Positions 47,797 to 57,950 of a stretch of DNA of 64,000 nt are shown here, one piece after another. Location: positions 1-64,000 of the forward strand of contig CANQXE010000006.1 in NCBI GenBank assembly GCA_947627725.1. Reading direction: 5' to 3'. Each line of letters opens with the position of its first letter. Position 1 is the first letter of the stretch. A program made the position numbers and the translations under genes. Under the pieces are notes generated by a model. It was given only the letters and a program-made list of their open reading frames with translations, searched no databases and was not told where the DNA came from. Source of the DNA: an uncultured Clostridia bacterium (GTDB taxonomy: Bacteria > Bacillota > Clostridia > Oscillospirales > Acutalibacteraceae).

Positions 47797-49410
47797 TTAT
47801 TCATCAACAAATTTTCCTTTAAAATCAGGCTCAATAATCGGAAGCCCGAGAGTTTTAACAGCGCTCTTAACAACATCCTCGGTAATCTCGCCTTTAATCG
47901 GGTGACCTGTAAAGGTCATATAGTAGATAACCAAATCCTCCAGCCTCGGCGTCATCTCATTAACTACCTTAACGGTGCCGTCATCTTTAAAATGGAAGGT
48001 AAACTTTCTTACATGGGCTGTCTCAATCGGTCTTATCCACAGCTTAAGCGAGCCGTCCTCCTGCCAGGAAGCCTTTGAATATGTGTGATAATGAAGGTCG
48101 CCTAATGTGATTTCGGATACCATATACTCTCCGTCAAGACCTACATCAATCGTGTTTTCATATTCCTTTTCTTTCCAGTAAAAGCTGAGCTTATCCTTAT
48201 CAAATGTCAATTTCATTTCATTGATTTCGCCCGGCTTATTATAAAGCATTTGAGTGATTGAAACAGTAACAACCGAAACAAATTCAGACGTTTTGCATTT
48301 AATAAGTCTGCCCGATATTTTTTCTTCAAGCTCGGTATTTCTTTCTGTTTCGGGCAAATCCTCCACACTGCAATTATCAATTACGGAAAGCATTTCATGA
48401 TATGCCTCTTTATTTTCTGGAAGAGGCTCATAGCCAAAGCAGTTAGGAAAATATTCCCAGAAAACCTTCATGACCTTGTAGTCCTCTGCCTCACCGCAAT
48501 TGAGAACAACAAGCGCGTCATAGCCGGGAAACATAAAGCAGCGCTGACCGAACAATCCGTCTGCGCGGTAGCTGTTTGCGATGGGATTTCTCCAGAACTG
48601 ATAGCCGTAACCCTCCATATTGTCAAGGAAGCCGTCACGCACTGAATTTACCTGTTTTCTGGTAGCCTCTTTTACCCAGATTTCAGGAATTATCTGTGTG
48701 CCGTCAATCCATTTGCCGCCATGAATATAGGGCAGGAAGAATTTCGCAATATCCTCGCTCTTCATATAAAGACCCCAGCCGCCCGCGTTGTTGCCTTCAC
48801 CGTCTGTTTCCCAGAACGGCTTTTCTATTCCAAGCGGTTCAAAAATCCTCGGGTAAAGGTAATCAAGCATACTCATACCCGTTACCTTTGAAATGATTGC
48901 GGAAAGCATAAACGTATTTTCGGATATGTAATTAAATTTTGTGTTGGGCGGAAGCAAAAAGGTAGCGTTTAAAAAGTTAGCTATCCAATCTCTCTGCCCC
49001 TTTTCCTCCAGAACGGTTATCAGCTTATCGGAATGCATCGTTAAAAGCATACGTATGGTAAGCATTCTGTTAAACGGTCTTTTGCTCATTGCATATTCGG
49101 GGAAATACTCAACTACTCTGTCATTAAGATTTATAAGTCCCTCGCTTACGGCAAAGCCTACCGCAGTTGATGTTATGGATTTACTCATTGAATAAAGAAC
49201 ATGAGGGATATCCGCGCCGTACGGTTTAAAAAATCCCTGTGCGCAAACCTTATCGTGTCTTACAACGGTAAAGCTCTGAAGGGCTAAGTTCTTTTCATTA
49301 ATTTCATTTATAAACGCGGTAATAACCCTGCTGTCAACACCGACTGCCTCCGGAGTAGTATGTTCAAGCTGACACTTCTCTAACCTTTTCATAAATCCCT
49401 CTCCATACAT
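47797..49410 (-). CDS. Serine hydrolase, class C beta-lactamase/DD-peptidase-like
   Basis: VLYSMSKSITSTAVGFAVSEGLINLNDRVVEYFPEY (SxxK); FNYISENTFMLSAIISKVTG. Confidence 0.85.
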   Translation of the reverse strand: MYGEGFMKRLEKCQLEHTTPEAVGVDSRVITAFINEINEKNLALQSFTVVRHDKVCAQGFFKPYGADIPHVLYSMSKSITSTAVGFAVSEGLINLNDRVVEYFPEYAMSKRPFNRMLTIRMLLTMHSDKLITVLEEKGQRDWIANFLNATFLLPPNTKFNYISENTFMLSAIISKVTGMSMLDYLYPRIFEPLGIEKPFWETDGEGNNAGGWGLYMKSEDIAKFFLPYIHGGKWIDGTQIIPEIWVKEATRKQVNSVRDGFLDNMEGYGYQFWRNPIANSYRADGLFGQRCFMFPGYDALVVLNCGEAEDYKVMKVFWEYFPNCFGYEPLPENKEAYHEMLSVIDNCSVEDLPETERNTELEEKISGRLIKCKTSEFVSVVTVSITQMLYNKPGEINEMKLTFDKDKLSFYWKEKEYENTIDVGLDGEYMVSEITLGDLHYHTYSKASWQEDGSLKLWIRPIETAHVRKFTFHFKDDGTVKVVNEMTPRLEDLVIYYMTFTGHPIKGEITEDVVKSAVKTLGLPIIEPDFKGKFVDE

Positions 49411-49489
49411 ATATTTCTACAATTTCTATTTTACTCCATAATAGACATTATTTCAATAATATTTATATAAAGAAAATATAAAATATAAA

Positions 49490-49517
49490 TTGACATTTTG
49501 ATACAAAATAGTATAAT
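49490..49517 (+). promoter_or_regulatory. Promoter for CHAP-domain gene
   Basis: TTGACA-16 bp-TATAAT. Confidence 0.55.
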
Positions 49518-49653
49518 AAATATGCCTAATATCATATTTCAATTGAAATCGGAAGTAAATCAGTCTGAAATCGCATTGATTTGATTCTATTTCCTTATCC
49601 GTCTAATTAGGATATACAGAAATTTTAATTGGCTATTCACAGCCTGAAAGGCT

Positions 49654-50889
49654 ATGGGAATTATTATGAGATTCATTAAAAAATTTTTATCTGTAATAAT
49701 TTCACTTATAATTATATTTGTGATGTTGATACCGATGCCTGTATATGCCGCCTCAGAAAACACTCTCAGGAACGCCGTCATATCCGCAGCTGAAGGGGAG
49801 GTTGGATACACAGGCACCTCCACTTATTCAAAATACGGTGACTGGTACGGCTATCAAGGCTCCTGGTGCACAACCTTCGTGCTATGGTGTTTTAATAAAG
49901 CAGGTACAAATAACGGAGTCAAGCTGTATGGCGGCATCGTTCCGAGCGGAGGTAACTGCAACAGCATGATAAGCTGGTTTACAAACAAGGGCAGATATTA
50001 TACCCGTTCAAGCGGATATAAGCCCAAGAACGGCGACCTTGTGTTTTTTGACTGGAGCGGCAACGGCTCGTCACAGCACGTAGGCATCGTCACAGGAACA
50101 TCCGGCAGTACCATTTACACTATTGAAGGAAATTGTTCAGGTAAGGTGAAGTCAAGAGAATACACCTCAAGCGGTTCAAAGCCGTATAACAATATAAGCT
50201 CGATTATGGGCTATGCCTCCCCTGACTTTTCATCCGTGAGCAAAGGCAACGGCAAAAAAACCGAGACGACTAAGAAACGCACAAATACTAAAACACCCGA
50301 AAAGAATAATACAACAAAAAAATCAACAACGCGTCCCTCTGTAAAGGAAGAAACAACGAAGAAAAAAGAAACTGCATTCACAACTACCGAAACAGAAACA
50401 ACGCAGTCAACCCCTCTTGAAAATCTTTCAATTAACGCACCGACATATGAACTGCAGGTCGGGGATACAGTTAAGCTGAATTATTCTGTTGAACCGGAAA
50501 ACGCTCCTGCCGTTGTCGGTTACTTCTGTGATGAGGAGGGCATTATTGAAATCGGTGCCGGCGGAAATATAAAAGCAATCGGCTCAGGAACGGCTACCGT
50601 TGTGGTATGCGCGAATAACGAGTTGTACAAGCAGTGCGACTTTACTGTTGGCGAAGCTGTCGGAGAGGTTACGACACATAAGGGAAAAGAAAGGAATGTC
50701 GTAGGAACAACAAAGGCAGAAATTATTACGACGCAAAAAAGTGTTCAAAGCGTTCTGACAAATATGGGAGTTAATGTAAACGCGTTAAGCCAAAACAAGC
50801 AGCTTTACATTATACCGCTCACAATAGCGGCGGTTACATTTTTTATTTCGGTATTTTTGGCTATTGTAAAAAAAGTTAAACGCAGATAA
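49654..50889 (+). CDS. Secreted CHAP-domain peptidoglycan hydrolase with Thr/Lys-rich linker, Ig-like domain and C-terminal TM
   Basis: Signal peptide; GSWCTTFVLWCFNKAG and SSQHVGIVTG (CHAP Cys/His); YELQVGDTVKLNYSVEPENAPAVVGYFCDEEGIIEIGAGGNIKAIGSGTATVVV; C-terminal hydrophobic segment ending VKKVKRR. Confidence 0.85.
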   Translation: MGIIMRFIKKFLSVIISLIIIFVMLIPMPVYAASENTLRNAVISAAEGEVGYTGTSTYSKYGDWYGYQGSWCTTFVLWCFNKAGTNNGVKLYGGIVPSGGNCNSMISWFTNKGRYYTRSSGYKPKNGDLVFFDWSGNGSSQHVGIVTGTSGSTIYTIEGNCSGKVKSREYTSSGSKPYNNISSIMGYASPDFSSVSKGNGKKTETTKKRTNTKTPEKNNTTKKSTTRPSVKEETTKKKETAFTTTETETTQSTPLENLSINAPTYELQVGDTVKLNYSVEPENAPAVVGYFCDEEGIIEIGAGGNIKAIGSGTATVVVCANNELYKQCDFTVGEAVGEVTTHKGKERNVVGTTKAEIITTQKSVQSVLTNMGVNVNALSQNKQLYIIPLTIAAVTFFISVFLAIVKKVKRR

Positions 50890-50927
50890 TTTAATAGGCT
50901 CTGTAAACTTTAAAATGAGGAATAAAT

Positions 50928-52811
50928 ATGGATTTAAGAAAAAAAGAAAAAGTGGGAATAATAAAGAAATGGCTGCTTGCCTTTATTGATATAGCATTAT
51001 TTGCGGCATCAAACATTGCTGTTTGTTATATTATTAACGGCGGAGATTTCGACGATTTTTATTATGACGACGTTATATTTAACGCCTATCATCTCATAAT
51101 CTTAAGTATAATCATTGTTATCGTCAATTACTTATTCAAGCTCTATAAAAGTATCTGGACGTTTGCAGGCACAAAGGAAATCGTCAGCTGCACCGCTGCG
51201 TCGTTTTTTGACACCTTGGCACTTTATCTGGTGGACAGGCTTATATTCAAATTGATTTTCCATTATCAAACTCTCCCGCTATACGCATATGTGCTTAGCT
51301 TTTTATTTATAACCTTCTGTACCTGTCTGCCGAGAATAGGTTACCGTGTTTTAAGAAACGAATTTTTAAATTATCCTGTTGCCCACATTAAAAATAATCA
51401 CGCGAAACGAATTATGATTGTCGGCGCGGGCTATATGGGCAACACGATGATCGACGAAATTAAAACTAATCATTACAATAAGTATATTCCGGTTGTTGCC
51501 GTTGATGATAACCCCGCAAAAAAGGGAAAAAGACTTCAGGGTGTTAAGGTTGCGGGCAACTGTGAGCAAATACCTGAAATAGTTGAGAAATTTAATGTTG
51601 ACGAAATAATTATATGTATGCCGTCCGCTTCAAATAAAAGGCAGAATGAAATTGCGAAAATGGCCATTTCAACAGGAAGACCCGTTAAAACTACTCCGTC
51701 GATGCAGGAAATTTTGCAGGATAGTGCAAATATGCACAAAATCCGTAATGTTGAAATTACCGACCTGCTTTCACGTGACGAGGTCAAGCTTGACATAAGA
51801 GTCTGCAAATACCTGATTGACAAGACCATACTTGTTACGGGAGGCGGAGGTACAATCGGCTCAGAGCTCTGCTATCAGTGCGCAAGATATAATCCTAAAA
51901 CTATTGTTATTTTTGACATCTACGAAAACTGTGCCTTTGAGCTTCAGAATGAGCTGAAAGAAAAATACGGCGACAGTATAAACATTCAGGTAAGAATAGG
52001 CTCTGTTCGTGATATTGACAGACTTGAAGAAATATTTGATGAGTTTCACCCCGATGTTGTATTCCACGCCGCGGCTCACAAGCATGTTCCGCTAATGGAG
52101 GATTCCCCTTGCGAAGCTGTTAAAAACAATGTATTTGGTACATATAATGTTGCCGTAACGGCAGACAAATACAAGGTGCCTAAAATGGTTATTCTTTCAA
52201 CAGATAAGGCTGTTAATCCTACAAACGTTATGGGTACAACAAAGAGAATTACCGAGCTGATTGTTCAGAATATGAATGAAATCAGCAAAAGCACCAAATA
52301 TGCGGCAGTTCGCTTCGGAAATGTTCTCGGCTCTCACGGCTCGGTAATCCCCATATTTAAAAAACAGATTGAAAACGGCGGTCCCGTCCGCGTAACGCAT
52401 CCGGCAATCACTCGTTATTTTATGACAATACCCGAAGCGGCTCAACTCGTCTGCCAGGCAGGCGGTCTCGCAAGGGGCGGAGAAATATTTGTACTCGATA
52501 TGGGTGAGCCTGTAAAAATTATGGACCTTGCGGAAAATCTAATTAAGCTTTCGGGCTTTACAGTTGAGGAAATCGGGATTGAAATTACAGGTCTCAGACC
52601 GGGTGAAAAGCTCTACGAGGAGCTTTCAATGGATACTGAACTTGAAACAAGACAGAAAACCGCAAACGAAAAGATTTTTGTAAACCATCCTACTGAAATA
52701 AACACAGGACATTTTTTCAAAATGCTTGAAAATTTAAGAGATATCAACGAGGATAATGTACGAGAAAAGCTGAAGCTTTTTGTTCCTAATTATCACCCGG
52801 CTGATAATTAA
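50928..52811 (+). CDS. Polysaccharide biosynthesis nucleoside-diphosphate sugar epimerase/dehydratase (FlaA1/CapD/PglF family)
   Basis: N-terminal TMs; VTGGGGTIGSELCYQCARYNPKTIVIFD, HAAAHKHVPLMEDSPCEAVKNNVFGTYN, STDKAVNPTNVMGTTKR, TGLRPGEKLYEEL. Confidence 0.93.
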   Translation: MDLRKKEKVGIIKKWLLAFIDIALFAASNIAVCYIINGGDFDDFYYDDVIFNAYHLIILSIIIVIVNYLFKLYKSIWTFAGTKEIVSCTAASFFDTLALYLVDRLIFKLIFHYQTLPLYAYVLSFLFITFCTCLPRIGYRVLRNEFLNYPVAHIKNNHAKRIMIVGAGYMGNTMIDEIKTNHYNKYIPVVAVDDNPAKKGKRLQGVKVAGNCEQIPEIVEKFNVDEIIICMPSASNKRQNEIAKMAISTGRPVKTTPSMQEILQDSANMHKIRNVEITDLLSRDEVKLDIRVCKYLIDKTILVTGGGGTIGSELCYQCARYNPKTIVIFDIYENCAFELQNELKEKYGDSINIQVRIGSVRDIDRLEEIFDEFHPDVVFHAAAHKHVPLMEDSPCEAVKNNVFGTYNVAVTADKYKVPKMVILSTDKAVNPTNVMGTTKRITELIVQNMNEISKSTKYAAVRFGNVLGSHGSVIPIFKKQIENGGPVRVTHPAITRYFMTIPEAAQLVCQAGGLARGGEIFVLDMGEPVKIMDLAENLIKLSGFTVEEIGIEITGLRPGEKLYEELSMDTELETRQKTANEKIFVNHPTEINTGHFFKMLENLRDINEDNVREKLKLFVPNYHPADN

Positions 52812-52922
52812 ATTTGAACTTTTGCGTTTCTCTATTAACCGTAAAAGTTATTAAATACTCTGTCACAACAATATAATTGTTATGGGCAAACACCTAATTT
52901 TAAAAATAAAGAGGTATTCAAA

Positions 52923-53696
52923 ATGTTATTTAAACCCGATTATGATAAAAACGGCAAAAAAATTCTTTGCCAGATGAATGGTATTAATTCCGAAATGATG
53001 ATGGATATTTACGTCCAAAAAATGAAAAACGGCGATACCCTGACAATTTACGAAAAGGAAAATGAGTGTGCGATTCTGCTTCTGTCGGGAAGCGTTAATT
53101 TCACTGTCGGCGAAAAAATCAACGAAAATTGCCACAGAGAAAACCCATTTCAAAAAACGCCGTATGCCGTTCATTTCTGCAAAGAAACAAAGGCTGTTGT
53201 AACCGCTCTTGAGGACAGCGAAATTCTTGTACAGATGACAGATAACGAAAGAACATGGGAGCCCGTATTTTATAATCCCGAAAACTGCCTTTATCAGGAA
53301 TTCGGCAAGGGGCAGTGGAACGGCACAGGTCACAGAATCGTATCAACCATGTTTGACCTTGATAATGCCCCGTACTCAAATATGGTAATGGGCGAGGTGT
53401 TTAATCAGCCGGGACGCTGGTCGAGCTACCCTCCGCACCATCATCCGCAGCCCGAGCTTTACTATTATCAGTTTGACCACCCCGAAGGCTTCGGCGCGGG
53501 CTTTGAGGGGGACACTCCGTATAAGACGGAAAACGGCACCTGCCTTTGTATCAGAGGCGGAAACGCGCATCAACAGGTAACGGCGCCCGGATACGAAATG
53601 TATTATGTATGGCTCATCCGCCATATTGACGGCGACCCTTGGGACAAAACAAGAATTTATGTTCCCGAATATGAATGGCTTGCAAATGCCGACTGA
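52923..53696 (+). CDS. iolB: 5-deoxy-glucuronate isomerase (IolB family)
   Basis: PGRWSSYPPHHHPQPELYYYQFDHPEGFGAGFEGD, RGGNAHQQVTAPGYEMYYVW, HIDGDPWDKTRIYVPEYEWL. Confidence 0.9.
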   Translation: MLFKPDYDKNGKKILCQMNGINSEMMMDIYVQKMKNGDTLTIYEKENECAILLLSGSVNFTVGEKINENCHRENPFQKTPYAVHFCKETKAVVTALEDSEILVQMTDNERTWEPVFYNPENCLYQEFGKGQWNGTGHRIVSTMFDLDNAPYSNMVMGEVFNQPGRWSSYPPHHHPQPELYYYQFDHPEGFGAGFEGDTPYKTENGTCLCIRGGNAHQQVTAPGYEMYYVWLIRHIDGDPWDKTRIYVPEYEWLANAD

Positions 53697-53738
53697 GCAT
53701 TCATTTGTATATATTTACCAACATATTTCTTATTTTTA

Positions 53739-53767
53739 TTGACTTTGCAAAACAATTATGATAAATT
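53739..53767 (+). promoter_or_regulatory. Putative promoter for the amino-acid ABC transporter operon
   Basis: TTGACT-17 bp-TAAATT. Confidence 0.45.
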
Positions 53768-53771
53768 TACA

Positions 53772-53812
53772 TTAAGGGCAAGGGAGTCTCAGGGTGACGC
53801 CCCTGTCCTTAA
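53772..53812 (+). promoter_or_regulatory. Leader stem-loop upstream of substrate-binding protein gene
   Basis: TTAAGGGCAAGGG...CCCCTGTCCTTAA imperfect inverted repeat. Confidence 0.5.
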
Positions 53813-53841
53813 ATTTATAATTTTAATCGGAGGAATTAAAA

Positions 53842-54630
53842 ATGAAATTGGCAAAAAGAATTTTAGTCGCTGTACTTGCCGTGGCTATGGTTGCCGCTTG
53901 CTTTGCCGGCTGTTCAAAACCTGAGTCTTCCGAAGACACGGAGAAAACAGACGCAAAAACACTTGTAATGGCTACAAATGCTGAGTTCCCACCCTATGAG
54001 TATTTTGAAAACGAGCAGATTGTAGGCATAGATGCTGAAATCGCAAAGGCTATATGCGACAAACTCGGATATAAGCTTGAAATTGAGCATATCGACTTTG
54101 ACTCAATCATCCCGGGCGTTCAGGGCGGTAAGTATGATTTCGGTATGGCAGGTATGACAGCAAGTGAGGACCGTCTTAAAAATGTAAACTTCACACAGTC
54201 CTACGCAACCGGTATCCAGGCAATTATTGTTACAGAAAATTCAGATATTAAAACTGCCGATGACCTCTCTAAGGGCGGCATAACAATCGGTGTTCAGAAG
54301 GGTACAACAGGCGATATATACTGCACAGATGATATTGAAAAAGAAAATCTCGGTACAGTTGAAAGATACAACAAGGGTGCCGACGCCGTAATGGCTCTTA
54401 CCTCCGGTAAGGTTGACTGCGTTGTTATCGACAATGAGCCTGCAAAGGTATTTGTTGAAAAGAACAAAGGGCTTAAGCTTCTTGACAGCACATACGCTGA
54501 AGAGGATTACGCAATCGCTGTCAGCAAAGACAATGACGCTCTCCTTAAAGAGCTTGATACTGCGCTCGGCGAATTAATTGCGGACGGTACTGTTAAGCAA
54601 ATTATTGACAAATACATTCCTGCTGCATAA
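53842..54630 (+). CDS. Amino acid ABC transporter substrate-binding lipoprotein
   Basis: Lipobox-like AACFAGC; LVMATNAEFPPYEYFENEQIVGIDAEIAKAICDKLG. Confidence 0.93.
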   Translation: MKLAKRILVAVLAVAMVAACFAGCSKPESSEDTEKTDAKTLVMATNAEFPPYEYFENEQIVGIDAEIAKAICDKLGYKLEIEHIDFDSIIPGVQGGKYDFGMAGMTASEDRLKNVNFTQSYATGIQAIIVTENSDIKTADDLSKGGITIGVQKGTTGDIYCTDDIEKENLGTVERYNKGADAVMALTSGKVDCVVIDNEPAKVFVEKNKGLKLLDSTYAEEDYAIAVSKDNDALLKELDTALGELIADGTVKQIIDKYIPAA

Positions 54631-54652
54631 TTAATAATAATTTATAATTATT

Positions 54653-54686
54653 AAGGGCAAATGTTGTTTTTCAACCTTTGCCCTTT
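54653..54686 (+). terminator. Intra-operon terminator-like hairpin
   Basis: AAGGGCAAAtGTTG-ttttt-CAACcTTTGCCCTTTT between substrate-binding protein and permease genes. Confidence 0.65.
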
Positions 54687-54712
54687 TATAAATCTTTAAG
54701 AGGAGGTAAAAA

Positions 54713-55441
54713 ATGAGCAATTGGTTACAAAATTTTGCCGAACAGTTTACAATGGCTTTCATTACGGACGACCGCTGGAAATACATTGTAAAAGGCTTGG
54801 GCAATACCCTGCTCTTAACTTTCTTTTCTTTAATTCTGGGTGTGGTCATAGGTATCGTTGTTTCCGCGATACGTTCAACATATGACAAGCAGTATTCACA
54901 GCTTAAAAAAGGAATCGGAAAGGGTCTGCTTGCTTTTTTTGATAAAATTTGCAAAATCTATTTAACCGTTATCCGCGGAACTCCTGTTATGGTACAGATT
55001 TTGATTATCTTCTTCGTAATAATGGCAAGCTCTAAAAATAAAATTCTGTGCGGAATTATTGCCTTTGGTATCAATTCAGGCGCATATGTTGCCGAAATTA
55101 TCCGAAGCGGTATTATGAGCATTGACCAGGGGCAGACAGAAGCGGGACGCTCTCTCGGTTATAACTACATACAGACGATGTGGTACATCGTTCTGCCGCA
55201 GGCGTTTAAAAATATTCTGCCAACACTGGCAAACGAGTTTATTGTTCTGCTTAAGGAGACATCGGTTGCAAGCTATGTAGGCGTCATCGACTTGACAGGC
55301 GCAGCAAATATCATACGCGGAATTACTTATCAAAGCTTCTTTCCGCTTATAGCAATTGCTATTATATATTTGATAATGGTAATCTTCTTTACCAAATTGG
55401 TAAACCTGCTTGAAAGGAGGCTGAAAAACAGTGAACGATAA
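54713..55441 (+). CDS. Amino acid ABC transporter permease
   Basis: [77 protein letters not shown]. Confidence 0.94.
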   Translation: MSNWLQNFAEQFTMAFITDDRWKYIVKGLGNTLLLTFFSLILGVVIGIVVSAIRSTYDKQYSQLKKGIGKGLLAFFDKICKIYLTVIRGTPVMVQILIIFFVIMASSKNKILCGIIAFGINSGAYVAEIIRSGIMSIDQGQTEAGRSLGYNYIQTMWYIVLPQAFKNILPTLANEFIVLLKETSVASYVGVIDLTGAANIIRGITYQSFFPLIAIAIIYLIMVIFFTKLVNLLERRLKNSER

Positions 55442-56174
55442 TGCAATCATTCAAGTAAGGGACTTAAAAAAGCATTATAACGGCGGAAAAATAAAAGCGC
55501 TTGACGGTGTAAGCATTGATATTGAAAAGGGCGAAGTAGTTGTTATTATCGGTCCGTCGGGCAGCGGTAAAAGTACGCTTTTGCGTTCGTTAAACCTGCT
55601 TGAGATACCGACAAGCGGTTCCATCATTTTTGAGGGAACAGATATTACGGATTCCTCAGTGAACATAAATATCCACAGACAGAAAATGGGTATGGTTTTT
55701 CAGCACTTTAACCTCTTTCCGCACTGGACAATTTTAAAAAATATTACCCACGCCCCTATAAAACTTTTAAAGAAGAGCAAGGAAGACGCTGAAAAAACAG
55801 CGTTTGATTTGCTTAAAAAAGTTGGACTTGAGAACAGAGCAAATGCGTATCCCTCACAGCTTTCCGGCGGTCAAAAGCAGCGCGTCGCTATTGTCAGAGC
55901 GCTCGCTATGAATCCTGATGTAATGCTTTTTGACGAGCCGACATCAGCACTTGACCCTGAGCTTGTTGGTGAGGTGCTTAATGTTATGAAGGATTTGGCA
56001 AATCAGGGTATGACAATGATTTGCGTCACTCACGAAATGGGCTTTGCTCGCGAGGTCGCCGACAGAGTTATATTCATGGCGGACGGCGTAATAGTTGAGG
56101 AAGCGAGTCCGCAGATTATGTTTACTGCTCCCAAGGACCCGAGACTTCAGCAGTTTTTAAAATCCATACTGTAA
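55431..56174 (+). CDS. Amino acid ABC transporter ATP-binding protein (GlnQ-type)
   Basis: [57 protein letters not shown]. Confidence 0.96.
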   Translation: MNDNAIIQVRDLKKHYNGGKIKALDGVSIDIEKGEVVVIIGPSGSGKSTLLRSLNLLEIPTSGSIIFEGTDITDSSVNINIHRQKMGMVFQHFNLFPHWTILKNITHAPIKLLKKSKEDAEKTAFDLLKKVGLENRANAYPSQLSGGQKQRVAIVRALAMNPDVMLFDEPTSALDPELVGEVLNVMKDLANQGMTMICVTHEMGFAREVADRVIFMADGVIVEEASPQIMFTAPKDPRLQQFLKSIL

Positions 56175-56180
56175 AATCAT

Positions 56181-56438
56181 ATGACTATTGAAATAAACTG
56201 CCACAAGCTATGAAGAAAGTGCAAAAAAGACTACTTAATAAAGGATGTTGAGCTTTATACAATAAACTGACATACCGGATTTTCAATGATGTATAAAAAC
56301 TATTTTCTCTTTTCCAAAACTATCGCTGTTTTACTCTATTATCTCCTGATTAATTGAGGCTGCCTCACTCCCGTGAGACAGCCTCATTCTTTCTTCTATT
56401 TTCCGTTTTCACGGACTTGCGCGAATTTCAATAGTCAT
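56181..56438. repeat. 258-bp segment bounded by perfect 14-bp inverted repeats
   Basis: ATGACTATTGAAAT at 56181-56194 and ATTTCAATAGTCAT at 56425-56438. Confidence 0.5.
56355..56395. terminator. Rho-independent terminator
   Basis: TGAGGCTGcCTCAC-TCCC-GTGAGaCAGCCTCA followed by TTCTTTCTT. Confidence 0.7.
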
Positions 56439-56457
56439 TGACTTTTAAAACTTAGTT

Positions 56458-57786
56458 TTATGTATTATTATTTATTGTTTTATAGTCAATATACTGCTGA
56501 CCTGCCTTCGGCGCCTTGCCGCCGTTCTTTACAGCAAGCATTTCGCTGACGGTGACTATCTGATAGCCGTCTTCAATAAGCTTTGGCACAATCTTTTTAA
56601 CCGCCTCGGCGGTAGACGGATATATGTCGTGCATAAGAATTATAGAACCGTCATAAACATACTTTACTGCGGTTTTATAGACAGAATTTGCGTTTTTTGA
56701 TTTCCAGTCCTCAGTATCAACCGACCAGTAAGCAATCGGCATACCTTCTTTTTCACATTCCTTTTGAATTGTCGAGGTCATCATACCGCCCGGACATCTG
56801 AAAATCGTGGGATTCTGTCCGCACGCCTTTTTTATCGCATTACTGCCTTTTCTTATGTCATTTGCCGTTACACTTTTCCCGTAGTGTGTATGGTCATATG
56901 TATGGTTTCCTATTTCACATCCGATTTCAAGTTCTTTTTTCAGGCATTTTTTATTCGATTCAGCTATTCTTGAACCGCACATAAAGAAGGTTGCCTTTGC
57001 TCCGTATTCCTCAAGAACCTTTAAAATTTCCTCAGTAGAATTTTTTCCGTTTTGGTCATACGCAGGCCCATCGTCAAACGACAACGCAACGATAGGCTTA
57101 TTAGGGTCAATATTGGCAGGCATTACAATCTTTTCCTTAATTTCTGTCTTGCAGACCTCAGACCATTCGCTGTAAATATTTTCATCGTCAATTTTTATAA
57201 AGGATCTCGCTCTGACATAATAAATATCCTTTGGTTTCAACTTTTCCGCTTTAAAACTGTTTTTGGTAAGTGTTTTAGTAATACAATCGCTGAAATCCTT
57301 ATTTTTACTGTATTCAAGCTCATATCCCGCCACATTCTTCTGCTTCTCCCATTTTACAGTGAGAATACCCTCTTCAGGCGAAGCCGCCGAAATAGCAAAG
57401 GCAGACGGAAGCGCATATACGGTTATTGTCTGAGCCTCTTCGCTCTCATACTCTTTATTGTTAAAAAATTTGTATGCGGTTACCCTTATCTTATATATTG
57501 CACCGCTTTCGACATTTTTAAGCTCATAAGAACAGACCGTACTGTCCTGAACATCTGCGATTTTTTCGGATTTTCCGCTTTTCTCATCGAGCGAGTATAT
57601 GTAGTATCCTTCAGCATTTTTGACCTCACTCCATTTAATGCTGATGGAATTACTTGTGCTTTCCGCCATTTCAAGGCTGTTTACAACATCAATACTTTTT
57701 CCGTTGACAACTATAATTGCCGTGCAGGCGCCTATAACAATGCAGGCAATAATAATACCGGTAAATATTTTTATTTTTTTTGCCAA
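56458..57786 (-). CDS. Polysaccharide deacetylase (NodB homology, CE4) with N-terminal fibronectin III-like domains
   Basis: N-terminal TM; SNSISIKWSEVKNAEGYYIYS; IVALSFDDGPAYDQNG, EIGNHTYDHTHYGK, IFRCPGG, ILMHDIYPST. Confidence 0.92.
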   Translation of the reverse strand: MAKKIKIFTGIIIACIVIGACTAIIVVNGKSIDVVNSLEMAESTSNSISIKWSEVKNAEGYYIYSLDEKSGKSEKIADVQDSTVCSYELKNVESGAIYKIRVTAYKFFNNKEYESEEAQTITVYALPSAFAISAASPEEGILTVKWEKQKNVAGYELEYSKNKDFSDCITKTLTKNSFKAEKLKPKDIYYVRARSFIKIDDENIYSEWSEVCKTEIKEKIVMPANIDPNKPIVALSFDDGPAYDQNGKNSTEEILKVLEEYGAKATFFMCGSRIAESNKKCLKKELEIGCEIGNHTYDHTHYGKSVTANDIRKGSNAIKKACGQNPTIFRCPGGMMTSTIQKECEKEGMPIAYWSVDTEDWKSKNANSVYKTAVKYVYDGSIILMHDIYPSTAEAVKKIVPKLIEDGYQIVTVSEMLAVKNGGKAPKAGQQYIDYKTINNNT

Positions 57787-57950
57787 GATTTCATCTCCCA
57801 GTCAAATTATCCAATACAAAATTAAATATACTATAATAAAAGTATAATACTGTAAATTACAAAAATCAACAAAAATTACAATAAAGTTAAAATTTGGTTA
57901 CATTGTGTAAAATTGATGAATATATTAAATCATTTTTTAGCAGTTTTAAG

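Noticed and set aside
49518-49653. Possible c-di-GMP or c-di-AMP riboswitch upstream of the CHAP hydrolase gene
   Set aside because: No GEMM-type or ydaO-type conserved core recognised by eye; an Infernal scan would be needed to overturn this.
53119-53624. Minus-strand ORFs inside iolB
   Set aside because: Antisense to a clear IolB; no RBS.
57052-57825. Plus-strand 257-aa ORF
   Set aside because: Antisense to the polysaccharide deacetylase with clear NodB motifs; Phe/Ile/Asn-rich shadow ORF.
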